In this document: piece after piece, positions 1-13,330 of the stretch
How the letters are laid out: each line of letters begins with the position of its first letter
How positions within the stretch are numbered: the stretch's first letter is position 1
Assembly (NCBI RefSeq): GCF_000276665.1
Contig: NW_004955418.1
Location: 8,869,917-8,933,916, forward strand
Direction: 5' to 3'
Length of the DNA: 64,000 nt
Source of the DNA: Chinchilla lanigera
Taxonomy: Eukaryota > Chordata > Mammalia > Rodentia > Chinchillidae
Notes under the pieces: model-generated
What the model saw: the letters and a program-made list of their open reading frames with translations, nothing else
What the model was told of the DNA's origin: nothing
Databases searched by the model: none
Made by a program: the position numbers and the translations under genes

Positions 1-115
1 TTTCGGATTTTATTAACTCTCAGTTTCTTCTACTAGGGAGACTATACAATATTTAGGCATGAAAGTATGATTTATTTCACTTTTGAGTATGGACTCTAGT
101 TACATCCATTTTGTT
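1..115 (-). mobile_element. L1 3' end fragment, antisense
   Basis: This stretch aligns across its length with 55826-55940 in this window, which is part of a clear antisense L1 3' end. Shared words include TGATTTATTTCACTT, GAGTATGG and ACATCCATTT or its close variants. It corresponds to the junction between the end of L1 ORF2 and the 3' UTR, read on the minus strand. The element is cut by the window start. The copy is diverged and codes for nothing. Confidence 0.7.
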
Positions 116-2308
116 TAAAACAATAATTGGTGCTTTCATATTTATATAAAATATATTTTACTTATTTCTGCTACCAAAATAAGTTTAAGATAAACTATAT
201 ACAACAGGTAAAAGAATAATAAGATTATTAGCATTATAATTTCAAAGTATTTTTTTCCTTTTGTGTCATTAACCATATTTTGAGGGAAATAGGACATAAA
301 CTGGAAAAATAGATTAACTAAACAAAAGAGTAAATCAAGCCCAGCATTAGGACAGACCACATGGGGACATACAGTCATACTGTATGGTCAATTCATTTTC
401 CCTGAGAGAATGTATTCACAAAGCCAGTCTATTTAATACAAATAAACAAGAAGCTCTGGAATTATTTCCTTTTCTATATCCATTGCCAAATACTTTTATT
501 GGAATATATATAGCTATGTATAAATATACCTCAAGCTTATTTGTCAGTAAATTCTAATAATGTCATAGCGGTATTACTTTTACAACCAATCAAGCCAACT
601 AATTTTGTCCATTTTGGTGAATCTAGGCAGTGATATTTGATTACTTTAACATAGTATTTCCCTATTTCATTCATAATGTCTACAATACCAATTTCTATGT
701 ATTCACTCTTATCTTCTCAGTACGCACTTCAGATCTAAAAAGAATTATAAATACTTTTGATCTCATGGCCAATTCATTTTAGTCCTCTGTTCTCCGAAAT
801 TATTTTTTACTTACTTAAAAAATACATACATCCTTCCTTTAATTCTTTATCCATTGGAATTAATGTTTGGGTATCATACAAAAATAAAATGCAGATAGAT
901 CATCATGGCTGGAACGCAGAGCACAGAGAAGGAACAAGAGCAGATGACAATGGCAGGGAAGAGCAGACAGATCAAGGGAATTTTGATGGCATGCTGAAAA
1001 AAATTTTTATAGACACGGTAAAGGATCCTTTTAGTATTGGGTGGCAAGGAGACTATAAACGGAATTATATTATAAATGTGTTAGACCAAGAATAACAATG
1101 TTCTGTACTAGTTATTTACTTATTTGGAACCATTTTTCAATGATTTTTATTTACAGTAAAAAGTATAACTTTAAAAGGTGTTTTTAATTTAAATTCTATT
1201 AACGACTTTATGGATTGGGAACAATAAACAGCAACTCGTTGCTATGCTAAATTCTGAATAGACATTTGATGCTTATAGATGATCACTTAAGAGCTGTTGA
1301 AATTACTATCTCCACAGGTTTATACTAAGAAGGTTTTATACTAAAGAAGGTAAGAAACTATTTTAAAAAGTTCAATGTGCATCTTAAGCATTGGGTATGA
1401 TCTAGAATATGAAACTATCTTCCCTATCATCCTATCCTGACATTGCAAAGCTGTAATTTCTTTGTTGTTGATGTAATCTAGCAATAGATCTATTGGGTTT
1501 AATGTGAAAGAACTTTAGTCGAAGGTCAAGGCAGAGGTAATCAGATATGACGCATAGCATTGTGGAAATTATCACTTGGCTTCATTGTAAATAACAATCT
1601 GTAAACCAATCCTAAATTAATAATTAGAATTTTGCCACGGTGTATGATAGTAGCTTGTGAACTAATTTCTTGCTAGGGTGAGAGTAAAACTACAATTGTA
1701 TGACAGCTATTAAATATTAGAATCTTATGGATAAAATATTTATGAATAGATCACAATTGTTAACAGTTACGAGATTAAAAAAAATTGATATATCAGGGAG
1801 TACTGCTTGTTTTTAGTCATGCATAATTGAACCTTGGTGAATTATTAGAGTATGAAAAAGAGACAAATTAGAAAAAAAGGGCTTGAAAAATTTTAGATAG
1901 TTTAAATTGCATGTCTGAACTTTTTTTTCTTCTTTGCTCATTTTGCCTTGAGTGTATTTTAATCTTGTATAAAATATGCATGAAAGAGCCATTATGTATT
2001 TGAGGGGTAGTTGTCAAACAAAAATAAAATGAATGTAGTTTTTGAACTGTCAGTACATTTTGTGTCACCAACATTGTAATGTATAAAAGATCTGTTTGAA
2101 GATGTTTTAATATTGTGTTTTGTATTATAGAATCACACAGTATATTCAATTAAAGGTGAAGTTTCTCTTCAACTTTTTAATCTCACAGAAGAGTTTGATA
2201 TGTAATTTCAATAAGTTTGAAATGCATCATGTCCTACATAATTTGTCACCATTTGGACAGATTTCTTTCAGAAGATATTTTGGCTAAAAATAAAGTGCCT
2301 TTTTAAGA
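116..2308. other. unassigned AT-rich DNA, no gene seen
   Basis: No repeat family or exon is recognised. The only frame of note is a 112-codon plus-strand frame at 757-1095. It has a hydrophobic start and a charged end, no recognisable domain and no in-frame neighbour. It is probably chance, although the GC-richer patch at 900-1000 could be an unrecognised old repeat or pseudogene piece. Confidence 0.5.
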
Positions 2309-2356
2309 TGAAAGAAAGAGAGAAAGAAAGACAGAGAAAGAAAGAAAAAGAAAGAG

Positions 2357-2419
<63 letters not shown>

Positions 2420-2462
2420 AAAAGAGAAAGAAAGAAGAAAGAGGAAGAAAAGAAAGACAAAA

Positions 2463-2510
<48 letters not shown>

Positions 2511-2519
2511 AAAGAAAAT
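2309..2519 (+). repeat. (GAAA)n microsatellite, about 210 bp
   Basis: A homopurine tract on the plus strand is built of GAAA units with interruptions (GAGA, GACA, GAAGAAAGAGG, CAAAA). It holds two purer arrays, about 2355-2420 and 2463-2513. The long Lys/Glu/Arg frame on the plus strand and the Phe/Leu/Ser frames on the minus strand are translations of this repeat and are not genes. Confidence 0.97.
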
Positions 2520-5500
2520 GAAAGAGGTGAAGTAGACCATAAGATAATCAAGGCAGATAACAATTAGGGTGTTAAATTTTTCTAGACATTGCAACTTGAC
2601 ATATAGACTTGAAAAAAAAAATCATGGTTTGTCAAACAAGAAATTACAAAGAATAAGGCAATCTCTAATTGTGGCATGGAGAGATTTCCAGAAAGTAATA
2701 TTCAGAAAGTAAACAGGATAATCCTGTTTACATAAATCTAGAATACCACCCCAAAACATAATTTACCTAATTACACAATTCATATTATCAATGCTTAAAG
2801 AAGGGAAAAGATAGAAGTGTTACTTGTTATTTTCTCTGATTGTTTTTAATTAAAAAGCTGATGAGAAACTTCACTTTTAATTGAATACACTTATCTCTTT
2901 AAAAATAAGAATATAGCTATCTCAGCAATAATAAGTTAGGTATTTATAAGAGGATGGTAGAAAAGCATATCCAAAATGCAAAGTTTGAAAAATGCATAAA
3001 TATATTATTAACGTAAAAAAGAAATGGCTTATTTCTAGGATATTTTATAATAGTCACGAAAGTAAATACAAAGTATTTGGATTACCGAAAATCTTTTTTT
3101 CCTCTTTTATCTCCTATTTCTTTCATTTTTTCCAACTTTTACTACTTCTCCACTATGAAACTCAAACCATGTTCTTACTGAAGATGGAAAATAAATAGTA
3201 ATATTCAGGATACATATTGCTTGATTCACCATTTCTGAATCATTCAAAGTTATTTTTCCTCAGTGACCTAATCCATTCCGTCTTTTAAGGAATATGGATT
3301 TCAGGTACAAATCATACACTTTTTCCCTGTAAGTAACAACATTTTCAATGCTTTTTTTCTTCTGAAAATGGAGCTTGTTTAGATTTAGAAAGTTAGTAAA
3401 TATTTAGTCTAAAGTTTATTTTTTAATTTGATGAATTTCAGGAAAAAGCACATAAAGGTTGACAATGTATTTGAATACTATTCCTTAATCCTTGGTCCAT
3501 ATCCTTATATTAGGAACAATATTGGAATAAATAGATCAAAGAAAAGATAGAAAAAATTACACTTGTACACACAAGGAGAACAAATTACGTATTAATTCAT
3601 TGTTCATTTTCATCTTTATAATGTGTCAATTGTAAGTGTGCAAGAAATTTTCTAGAAGAGCATCTCTTGGCTTAAAGTTAATACTTCAAAAAATTCTTCC
3701 TTCTTAAAAAATTCCTACCATTAAAAGGGCAATTTTATATGATTGGTGTCAACTAGGTTTTCCCCAAATCTACAACGCAACTACTGTCAACCTTTCAGTG
3801 TTTACTGAAAATAACCCTTCATCAAAGCACCTAGACTCCTACACAATACTATTTTATCATTAAGTTTGAAGACTTGATTCATATGCCTGGGCACAGTTGA
3901 AATTTCCTCCTCTTTCCCAACCTTTTAGGGGAGAGTGAAGAGCGTAGACTAATGACTAAAGGTCACACTCCAGATGAACACTTTTCTTGCTTTTTCTTTT
4001 AGGAGGTCACAAAGGTTCTATTCTTTTAAAAATATAAAGTCTGTGAAAATTTTCTTGCAAGCGTGGTGAACATGGTAGAGTACCTTTGAAATCTCTAATA
4101 AAATTGTGCTTCAGGATTATCTAGAAAAAAATACATTGCCTGATGATTTTTAAACGATCTTATGAAAATGAAACTGTTTAAATTAAGTGTGGACAGATTT
4201 GACTTCACACAGTTACGTGCTGAATATTAGTTAATGTAAAAATGTCCTTGAAGATGGGCTCATCTTTACTTCAGAATATATAATTTGCAGTTTCCCAAAG
4301 AAGCTTAAATCATGGTTAGTCTAATTCTTTATTAAAATGTGACAAGCAGATGGCAAACATATTAAGATATGTAGAAAATTACTGAAAATGTATTTTAAAA
4401 TGATAGGATAAGAAAGATGAAAATCCTTGCAAACGAGTCTAAGATCCAAGTGTTTAATTACTCAACAATATTAGAGGATATTTAAATGTAAAAGGTCTCT
4501 GAAAAGTAATCAGGATTTGATCCAAGTCTTACATCATTATTCACAAGACGTTCCTAACAAATAAAATAAAGATAGCCTAAATTTATTTTCTAGATTTGGA
4601 ACATTTATACTAGGGATTTATGAATATAATGAGCTAATTGAACACATATGAGGAATCGCAGATATATTTTTGAGTTTGTCAAGTTAGAGATCAAGGCCTT
4701 TGTTTCTTAAAACTTGCTCTGTAGATCACGGAGATTACAATGGAATTTTCAGGCAGCGTCTCCCTTACATTCTGTGTTGTGGAGATAAAGCACCCATGCT
4801 AACCTCAAAGGAGGCCCACAGTTAGCACGGTCTCACTTATAATTTATTATAATGTATTTCATTTGGGGATCGTATTTGCTTTTTTATGATCTATTTTTAC
4901 TTCACCTATGCAATCTGTTAACATTATAGTACCAAATAGTTATACAGATCCTATGATATTGTTTTTAGATCATTACCCAGTGAACATGATACCAACAATA
5001 CATCAAAAGCAAATGATGTGAGAACCCTTTCCTATATGTCCTTCCCAAGAGGTCAGCTTTCTTTACCAAATCTTACTTCTCGCTGTCCCTGTTTCTGTCT
5101 CTTTCTCTCTCCCTCTTCCTTAGGCACGGTGTTTGCATTTATTTTGTTGCCTTGGAAGAATCTTTTCTGTTTGCAAGTGAACACAATATCAAGTAAATAT
5201 TTACCACAGCAAATGTCTCAGTCTCTCTAGACCTTGTTTATTTTACTCATATGAAGATTTAAATGTCCTATGACTCCCCAGGCAGTTTTCTTGTCCTTAA
5301 ACACCTAACCTCACTTTCTTTCTCTTAAATATCTCCAAAAGCATAGAAGATAATGAATCACATTTGTTTAGTATCTATCTCATAGTATTTTTTATATCCA
5401 TTACATATTAGGTTTTATCATATCCCTAAAGTTACGCAGTATAACACTTGGGTATGACAGAATACAAATTTCTCTTTGGTTGGGAGTTGCAATATTCATC

Positions 5501-6850
5501 ACATGTTACTCTATAAGAAAATATCAAATATTATAATTTTTAGTTCCTAAGATTTGTACATTTCAGATTGAAAATCAAATTAATCTCTCACAATCAAAAA
5601 GGTTTTAAAAAGACACTTTTTTAATATTGAATATCTCACTGCTGAAACTTTGAAATGTTTTTCAGAGCTTTGACATATTTTCTGGAGCTTTATATTAGAA
5701 TGAATTTGCATAGGTAAAATGAAATGCTTATTGGTAATTAAATATGTAAAGAGGATTAAATAGTGCTAAGAAATAACCTTTGCCTCAGTCAGTAGTAAAT
5801 GTATTTAAAATGTTAAAGAAATAGAAGAACAATGATAAAATCATTTTTGCTAAGAGGAGTATTAAGAAAAAATGTTTCTGATTCTTTAATTCTGCCCAGA
5901 ATATGCTCATTCGTGCTCATTTAATTATGAAAAAGCTGTGAAAATGGCCCCCAGCAAAAGAGAGGATTTATCATTGTGCCTATACAACGGAAAATTTAGC
6001 TGGGGATTTTGTGATATACCCTTGTACAAAATGAAATGACAGTGTAAAACCCATGTAAGGGACACTAAGAAGGCAATGTATGGGAGACTGAGCTTACACT
6101 AGAATTTGGACAAATGCTAAACAAAAACTTGATTTACTGTGCACACAAAAAATGTTGTTAAAAGCAGACAGCATCTGTTGTTAGCACTTGCAAGGAAATA
6201 CCTGGAGTGCCTTAGAAGTGCTGTAGATCACTTTCAATAATTAATCACATTTATTTTTAAGAGGTCCAAAAGATTCATGGGTAAATACTTTCCATTTTGA
6301 CAGGAACATTACGTTGTCATAGGACATGTCTCAAGTGCATTTGGTTTCTGCAGGAGCCAGCAGTGTGGACTGAGGTAATCACAAAAACAGCAAGTATTAT
6401 GATATTAGCCTAGTTCATCTGGGTGTATTAGAAAATTTTAAGATTCATTTAATTTTTATTTAGTTTAAGACAACTGTCTCTATCTAGTCTCAGAAGCATG
6501 TCATTACAAATCCTCATTAAATTTATCAAAAGAAAATTGCCAAAGTGTTCAAAATGCCCATAGACAACTATTGTGCAGAATGTTGTGGATGCCAAAAGTG
6601 ACAGCATTTTTACAATATCTATTGGGCTACAAACTTTATTACATTTTAGCCATGGAATCCAGTGTATTTTGTATTTCATTACACCTCATTTTCAAATATT
6701 TCTATATTTTTCAAGTTATTCTCATGCTCTTAAAATCCCCAAATAATAAAAACCTCCAAATATTTAATTTGTTATTATCAACCCAAAATACACAGTAATA
6801 TTTTTGAGGAGGAACTTTGTCAGTGAAAATGTTCTCAAACACATCTGCAT
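2520..6850. other. unassigned AT-rich DNA, no gene seen
   Basis: About 4.3 kb without a recognisable gene, RNA or repeat family. A short pyrimidine-rich run lies at 5085-5125. Frames of 60-76 codons occur on both strands and overlap each other, as expected by chance. Very old, heavily diverged repeats may be present but cannot be assigned by eye. Confidence 0.5.
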
Positions 6851-6854
6851 GTTT

Positions 6855-7340
6855 TGATGGTTAATGCTGATTGCGTGACTGAATCAAGAGATTCCTGGCA
6901 CATTTAGAAGGCTCGCTCTGGGTGTATCTGTGAGAGTTTCCCAAGATGAGTGACGGGAAGGCAAGCAAACCGATGCGAAGACACCTCACTGTGGATGGCA
7001 CTGTGCAGTAAGCTTGAAGCACAGAAAGAATAAAAGGAAAGAAGTTGTGTTTCAAAAGCCCTGTTCTGATAGAGTGCTGTTTTTTTTTTTGTTTTTTTTG
7101 TTTTTTTTTGCTACTGGCCTCATCTCTGGACACGAGACACCCATTTCTTCCACTTTTTATGCTGAATCCACCAGTGACTGAGTTTCCAGGCCTTCAGTCT
7201 CAGTTTCAGACTAGCCATGCAGCCTCCATCCCTCTTGCTCTGAAACTCCCAGCTTGTTGGACTTATCAGCTAGTGGATCAGCTGACTGGCCAGCATGCAC
7301 ATGACTGCTCCACTATGACTACCCCACCACTATTCTTGTA
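6855..7340 (-). mobile_element. ERVL-type (MLT2-like) LTR, antisense
   Basis: The left end (GATGGTTAATGCTGATTG) and the downstream words CTCTGGGTGTATCTGTGAG, GGACACGAGACACCCATTTC and CCAGGCCTTCAGTCTCAG follow the order seen in old mammalian ERVL LTRs read in antisense. A T-rich run (7080-7110) interrupts it. No internal region is visible, so it reads as a solo LTR. The subfamily is uncertain. Confidence 0.6.
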
Positions 7341-7484
7341 AGTCTAATTACTTACTAAATCAGCTTCCAGTATTTCCAGTATTCATGTTACATCATATAT
7401 ATACTGATTAAGTAATAGTGAGTTTAAAAAAAGTTCCTGGAGTAAAAAACACTATGACATTGGTCCCTCTCAAGATACTCTCAT

Positions 7485-7645
7485 TATTTTTTTTATTTTA
7501 AGAAATAATAGAAGGAAAACATTAACAAACATACATCTATTTACAAAATATCATAAGAACAATACAAACAAAATTGAGTTACAGACAAAGTTGTGGGAAA
7601 TTAACAAAAATTTTAGCGGATAGTCTCACAATTTAGAACACATTT
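7485..7645 (-). mobile_element. possible L1 3'-terminal fragment, antisense
   Basis: It resembles the starts of the elements at 21720 and 55475: a T-rich start, TTTATTTTAAGA, then an A-rich tract with ACAAAATTGAG-like words. Similarity is weak and the right end is unclear. Confidence 0.35.
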
Positions 7646-8076
7646 ATCCTGATGTGCTCTTCTATTGTCTGAAGCACTACTATGTCTTCTGTCAGTATCT
7701 TTACGAGTGTGATCAAATATAGTGAGTGTTGTGGCAGGGGCCATTCAGTGGAAAGGCAGGCTTGTAAAAACAGCGCAGAGTGTCTTCATCACCTTATTCA
7801 AGGGACCTCTCACTGTGCTACTTCTGACTCTTCTCTAAGGTCAAAATGACCACAGAAGATACCTTTTTTTTTAGTTGATTCAGGATTCAAGACAGCCATG
7901 ACAGTGCTTGAATGACGTTTATGAAAGATTTTTAACACATTTTCAGGAAGTGGAAAAATGTTGGGATAAGTGAATTCCAAGTGAGGAGAAGTGTGTTGAT
8001 GATGATTAGTGAACTGGGTCTGTTGCTATAAAAATTCTTTAGGTAAATATTCACTGCATTTTTTCAAACCATATAG

Positions 8077-8115
<39 letters not shown>

Positions 8116-10404
8116 ATACATATTCTGTGTCTCTAGAGAACAGTAACCAATAAAACTTCATAATCTAGGAAACAGACAAATGTTTCTATACCATCAAAAT
8201 GAAATAATGGCTTTGCTTTGCTGGTTACACAATAGTTTAAAATTTAATCTTTAATATAGATTCAATAATACATTTTCATGTAAAAAATCATTTAATCTTA
8301 ATAGTTCAACTTCTTCACACTTAAAATGAGGGAAATTCCACATTTCCTGGAAAATAGGACCTACTAAAAAAGTAAGCACTATCGTTACCATGGAGATGGC
8401 CAGTGTCATGCCTAAGATAACACCTCGCTATTTTCTTGTTTGCAGTGGGAGTAGAGGTAAAGTGATTGGAGAGGTGGCAAATTTAATCTTTAGTTTTCAA
8501 GGCTGATTATATTCTGTTTAAGTCTTATTTTGGGGAAACACAGGTTACTGTAGTTTTATAACCAAAACTGTGGATGGTTTTAGAGTATCTATTATTGGTG
8601 CTGGATTTTTTCTCATAGCATATTAGCATCTTGTGGTTCTTCTGGTTTGTCTCCACGAAGTCTGTGTAATCTATATCCTACCTTTATTATTACACAATGG
8701 AGACCTTGACAAAAGGAAATGGTGGTATTCACCTTAAATGTTACACTGCTCTTTGTTCATTGTCTAACGTTAATTTTGGTATATATGAATTTTATGCCAT
8801 AAAAACAAATTGTTACTATACTCTTGACATACAAAATAATCTAGTAAAATTTTCTAAGATATAAAATTATGGCCTTTGTCAAGATGTTATAAATGCAAGG
8901 TTAGCAAAATATTTGCAGTTTGAAAACCGTGCAGAAATTATCAAGACTTGTTTAGAATGAAAAAAAATTTCATTTTAGTACAATAAATGTAATGTCCTGT
9001 TTTGGGCCAAAAGTTGTATTCTAATGAATGAGAAACAATTACACTAGTAGTATCGTTTACTGGCAGAGAGTAAAACAAAAGCAAATACTGCAATATTATA
9101 ACTCTCTACTTTTAGCAGTCTGTCTAATGTTGGTACTCATTGTGTTATTTTAGTAGACATTCTGTTACTAGATTGCTTTAATAGCATCACAGTCTGTGTC
9201 CTATTACTGACTTCCATGAACAGCATGAGTCAATTGGTTTTTTGAAATGCAGTTGTAGATCAAAGTTGATCATATAAATGGTTATCCGTGGGAGTGGGTA
9301 ACTGTGATAAGATTTACTCATTTGTATTTAGGAAATAAAGAACTATCAGTGGATTTCACACAGCATAATTAAAATACTAATTGAAAATACTGTGCTGCAT
9401 GCGTATTTCCCTATCACCTCATTCTTTGGAGTTCTGTCAGTATTTTAAGTACATTTGGATTGAACACAATAAAACTAATATGCTACCTTGTGGTCGTAAT
9501 ACTGAATGAATAACAAATGCTTGAAAATTTCTCCTATAAAAATAAAGTTTATATAGAATAAATTTATTATGAAAATTTATGAAGTTGTTACCAAAATTTT
9601 TATGGAACATAGATTGGATTATTAAGTTTCTCTGTGTGAATTTGCATGTAGAATTAAATCTATTACTAACTCTTTTTGTGACATTATTTACTGTGTTAAT
9701 CTTTTAGTCCATGTAGCAAATCCTGATTACCTGAATTAAGGCAACTACACGTGATACCAAGATTAGCTTAGAAAATGAAAATTTTTTGTAATTTTTATTT
9801 TTAAATTCTATCTCAGTCAACTAAGAAAGTAAAAGTGAGATGTGTCCATATTTAAGGAAATCTAAAAAGTTGCAGTTAGTAAACTATTTTAGTTAAATGA
9901 ATTAATTTTAATTGAATTGAGAGCTCTAGTGATATTTTCAGTAATATCACTTTAGAAGCTACTTATTATAATAAAAATTATAATTTTATGGTGGTGTCAT
10001 AAATAAAAGAGACATGCTTGGCTTATAGCCTCAATAGAATAACAGGTTTGTTTGGGCAATAATATAATCTTTTGAATTTACTGTCATCCAATATGTACTA
10101 TGCTATTGTGTCACCCAATTATGGGAGCCAAAATTATTAACCCACTGAAGAAAAGTGCTTTATCCTTATTTAAAAGTCATAGTTTCAATAAGACATTATA
10201 CGGTTTAAAAGGTTCATGATGAGAAAAGTACAGAAATTTCCTAGAAGTTTAGGTGTGAAAATAGGTTATTGGAAAAATATATCATTACCTAGTTTTTCTA
10301 AGCCACATTTTGGCTTATTTGTTGTATGTTGTTTTATAGCAAATTTAGTGTTTATGTTACACCGCATTTACCCACCACCCTGTTTTCTATTACTATGATG
10401 CAAA
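7646..10404. other. unassigned AT-rich DNA with a small (TA)n
   Basis: No gene or repeat family is recognised apart from a (TA)n tract of about 30 bases at 8078-8107, followed by TATG/TGTA units to about 8121. Confidence 0.5.
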
Positions 10405-10932
10405 AATCACAACACATTGTTTTATTTTTGTATTGCTAAATCAACAATGTGCCAGGAACGTATTGGGCAAAACAACACAGTTTATAATCCTACCATTTTG
10501 TGGTTCAGAAGTCCAATACAAGTTTCTCTGGTCCAGTAAGTAAATCATGGCATGGATGGGGTTGCATTCTTTTCTGGAGTCCTAGGGACCATCTATTACC
10601 CTGTTCCTTCCAGCTTCTAACCACTGCCAGTGTTTCTTGCTTGGCCACCTCCTTCCTACATCCTCAGCACCCACCAGTTCCAGCTCCTTGGGCCTTTCTC
10701 CGGTAGTCACAGCTTGTTCTATCTTCTGTCTCCCCTATTTTTAATGACTGTAGTGAGGGTGTTGGACCATACAGAGAAACCCACCTCATCTGCCTTTCTT
10801 AATGTGAGTTAACAGCCTGAAGTCTGCAAATTTAAATGCTCTTTGTAATGAGAGCCAGCATATTGGCACATTGTAATCATTGGGGCAGGGGAGTCTTTGG
10901 CATAGGAGACATTATATTGCCTACCACACACA
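10405..10932 (-). mobile_element. MaLR (MLT1-like) LTR, antisense
   Basis: The right end, GACATTATATTGCCTACCAC, matches the inverted 5' end of the MLT1 group of ERVL-MaLR LTRs. The left part has CAAAACAACACAGTTTATAATC and GTTCAGAAGTCCAATACAAG, as in the antisense 3' half of these LTRs. The pyrimidine-rich middle (10600-10730) gives overlapping 60-68 codon frames that are not genes. Very old copy. Confidence 0.7.
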
Positions 10933-11627
10933 CTATGTATATTTTGCTACTAAGTAACTTTTTAAAGCAAATTCTATTAAGTAAAATCACTGCTTCATAT
11001 GTTCAATACTCTTTACTAAAGGTAAAAGCAAAAGATTTTTCACCAAATTTAAGTGTAGTTTCTTCCCTTGCAAAAGGCTTGGAAGTCTCTTTCATCTTAA
11101 AATTTGACTTGCTAAAATTTTGTGGACTATTTTTTCATAACTTTATGGAATTTATTTATCTATGCTTTTTAAAGAATGCATTGGTCTGCTTGTAGTATCA
11201 CAGCACTTCTGGCCCTAGAGAAGTGAGAGAAAGTATTTATTTCTTTTCTGAAAGGATGTATTTTGTCTTGGCACTGTTTTCTAAAAAAATATTTCAGGAA
11301 ATCACTCCTTTGGAATGATCTGGGATTGGAATATTCTTTATAGAAGATTTTCAATGTAAATTCAATTTGATTCTTGACCATTAGAGTTACCTATCTGTCT
11401 TCAAGCAAAGTTATACTTTATGCCTGTGCGTAATTTGGCAATTTCATTAAATTGTGAAAAATATTAACATGAAGTTCTTTATATCCTTTCTTTCAAATAC
11501 TTAATTGTGTGGGGATTTCTAAAATATATTCCTCTGTCATTTTTGACCATATTTCTTTGTCATTCTTTAATTTTCCTGATCATTCTGATAAGAAATTCAT
11601 CAACTTTGATCTTTTAAAATGAATTTT
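10933..11627. other. unassigned DNA
   Basis: No gene or repeat is recognised. The 119-codon plus-strand frame at 10836-11195 begins inside the MLT1-like LTR and runs into this AT-rich sequence without a recognisable domain, so I do not call it. Confidence 0.45.
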
Positions 11628-11631
11628 AGCC

Positions 11632-11770
11632 GGGCACATGCCTATAAATCCCAGCACTAGGGAGGCTGAGGCAGAAGGAGCACTGCAAATTGAGCTACAT
11701 TTTGAATTGGGCTACAAAATGAGTTCAAGGCCAGCCTGAACTACATAGTGAAACTTTGTCTCAAAAACAT
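11632..11770 (+). mobile_element. B1-like (7SL-derived) SINE
   Basis: It starts GCCGGGCACATGCCTATAAA, continues GGGAGGCTGAGGCAGAAGGA and GTTCAAGGCCAGCCTGAACT, and ends GTCTCAAAAA, as in rodent B1 monomers. A segment resembling the internal duplication of B1 (GAGCTACATTTTGAATTGGGCTACA) lies before the B-box part. Flanks AAAATGAATTTTA (left) and AAAATGAGTTTTA (right) look like a 13-base target site duplication with one change. Confidence 0.9.
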
Positions 11771-11772
11771 CT

Positions 11773-12479
11773 ATAAAATGAGTTTTAAACTTTACAAGAG
11801 CAATTGAACCATATGGTGTATGTTTAAGTTTAAAAAAACATTAAGGTAAAAGACATTGCAGAAATGATGTAATATGCATGTTCTAAGTAAGGGGGAACAT
11901 TCAGAGGGAGATTAATAGCGATGCATCTTTACTGAAAAATAAAAATTTGTTATGTACATATACCAACTCCTTCATGAAGTACTGTAACCATTACATGTTC
12001 CAAATGTGTACTAATACAAATTATAAAAATTTAAAATCAATACTCACCTTAGATTTTGATGGTCCATTCTTGATCAATTGTTTGCCACAACTTCTGTCTT
12101 GTGAAAATGTCAGTCTTTACTCATCCACCTCTTCAGTAGACTTCGTAGCGTGTGATGTCTGGAGTCTCCTCAAAGTCAAAAAACCACTAAGGGTAAATAT
12201 TTTGAATCAACTCGGAACATTGAGGCAAGCAGGATAAAGGAAGACTTCCAGAACATCCTCAGAAAGTGGCAAGAATAATGTAATAATTGTGGACAAAGCG
12301 GGAATAAGGGGTAGTATTTGAGCAGGATTAATACAGATGGTTTTTTTTAAATTGTACTAAATTTTTGTATTTAAACACTCGCTGCAGTTTTGAATCACAC
12401 CTCATCTTAATGAGGTATGATCTCCCTAGGAGATTTTTGCATTTTAAAATAACTTACTTTCTTCTATTAATGTAGGGTT
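11773..12479. other. unassigned DNA
   Basis: Nothing is recognised. The 96-codon frame at 11947-12237 has no detectable domain and no sign of an exon boundary. Confidence 0.4.
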
Positions 12480-13330
12480 TCTTTAATCATGGGAAGATTG
12501 GGTCATCATTTTGAAACTATCTTTGTTCTCATTTAAGTATTTTGCTGTTTCAATTGCAACCCTCAACTTTAAACATATCATATTTTATTTTCATTTTGTT
12601 CCAATGTGTTATACTTTCCCTTGTGATTTCCTTCTCAGACTCATAAGTTGAGCCTAAGAAATAGGTTGTTTAAACTTTCAATAGTTTGATATTTTCTTAA
12701 TGGCTTTTTCATTATTGATTTCTAATTTATTTCTGTCATCCATGGACATGCTTTGTATTACTTTAGTAACTATAGTCACTGTGACTTGTTTTATGGGGCC
12801 AAATATGATCTATTTTGCTAAATATTCCACCTACTCTGGAAAAGAGCACTTTTTGTTTGTGTATGGTATTTTGTAATTACAATTAGGTCATATCAGTTGA
12901 AATAATTCATTTCTATATTTTACTGATATTTTCCTAAATTTATGTCTTCTACCAGTTATCATAAGAATATTATTGCAATCTTCAAACATTTTTGTGAACT
13001 TACCCATTGTTTCAGTTCTATTATATTTACTGAATAAGACTTTGTGTTAGGTAAATGCACATGCATTTACATGTCAGCTTGGTTGTATTTTCTAGTGAAT
13101 TGAATTTTTAATTATATAAAATGGCTGTTTTTATCACTGATAACCTTTTCTGTTCTTAAATGTATTTTATACTGTTTTAATATGCTATTTCATATTTCTC
13201 TTTAGCAGGGGTACCCCAGTATAGATTTTTCATTCTCTTGTATTTGCCATGAGGATGTTTATTTTTAACTTGAATTTCTCCTAGACTTGTTTTTTCAGGA
13301 TTTCTAGACATCTGAGCCTTCTTAATTCTG
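12480..13330 (-). mobile_element. ancient L1 (L1M-type) ORF2 endonuclease region, antisense
   Basis: T-rich words occur in the order typical of an antisense old L1 ORF2 5' part: GGCCAAATATGATCTATTTT, AAATATTCCACCTAC, TCTGGAAAAGAGC, then ATTGTTTCAGTTCTATT and a TTTAGTAGGGG-like end. Frames are fully broken. It may be the same element as 15230-16560, split by later insertions. Confidence 0.6.

Noticed and set aside
757..1095. 112-codon frame
   Set aside because: No domain, no splice context or neighbour; it begins in AT-rich non-coding sequence and I do not recognise the product.
2268..2594. Long Lys/Glu-rich and Phe/Leu/Ser-rich frames on both strands
   Set aside because: They are translations of the GAAA microsatellite in different frames.
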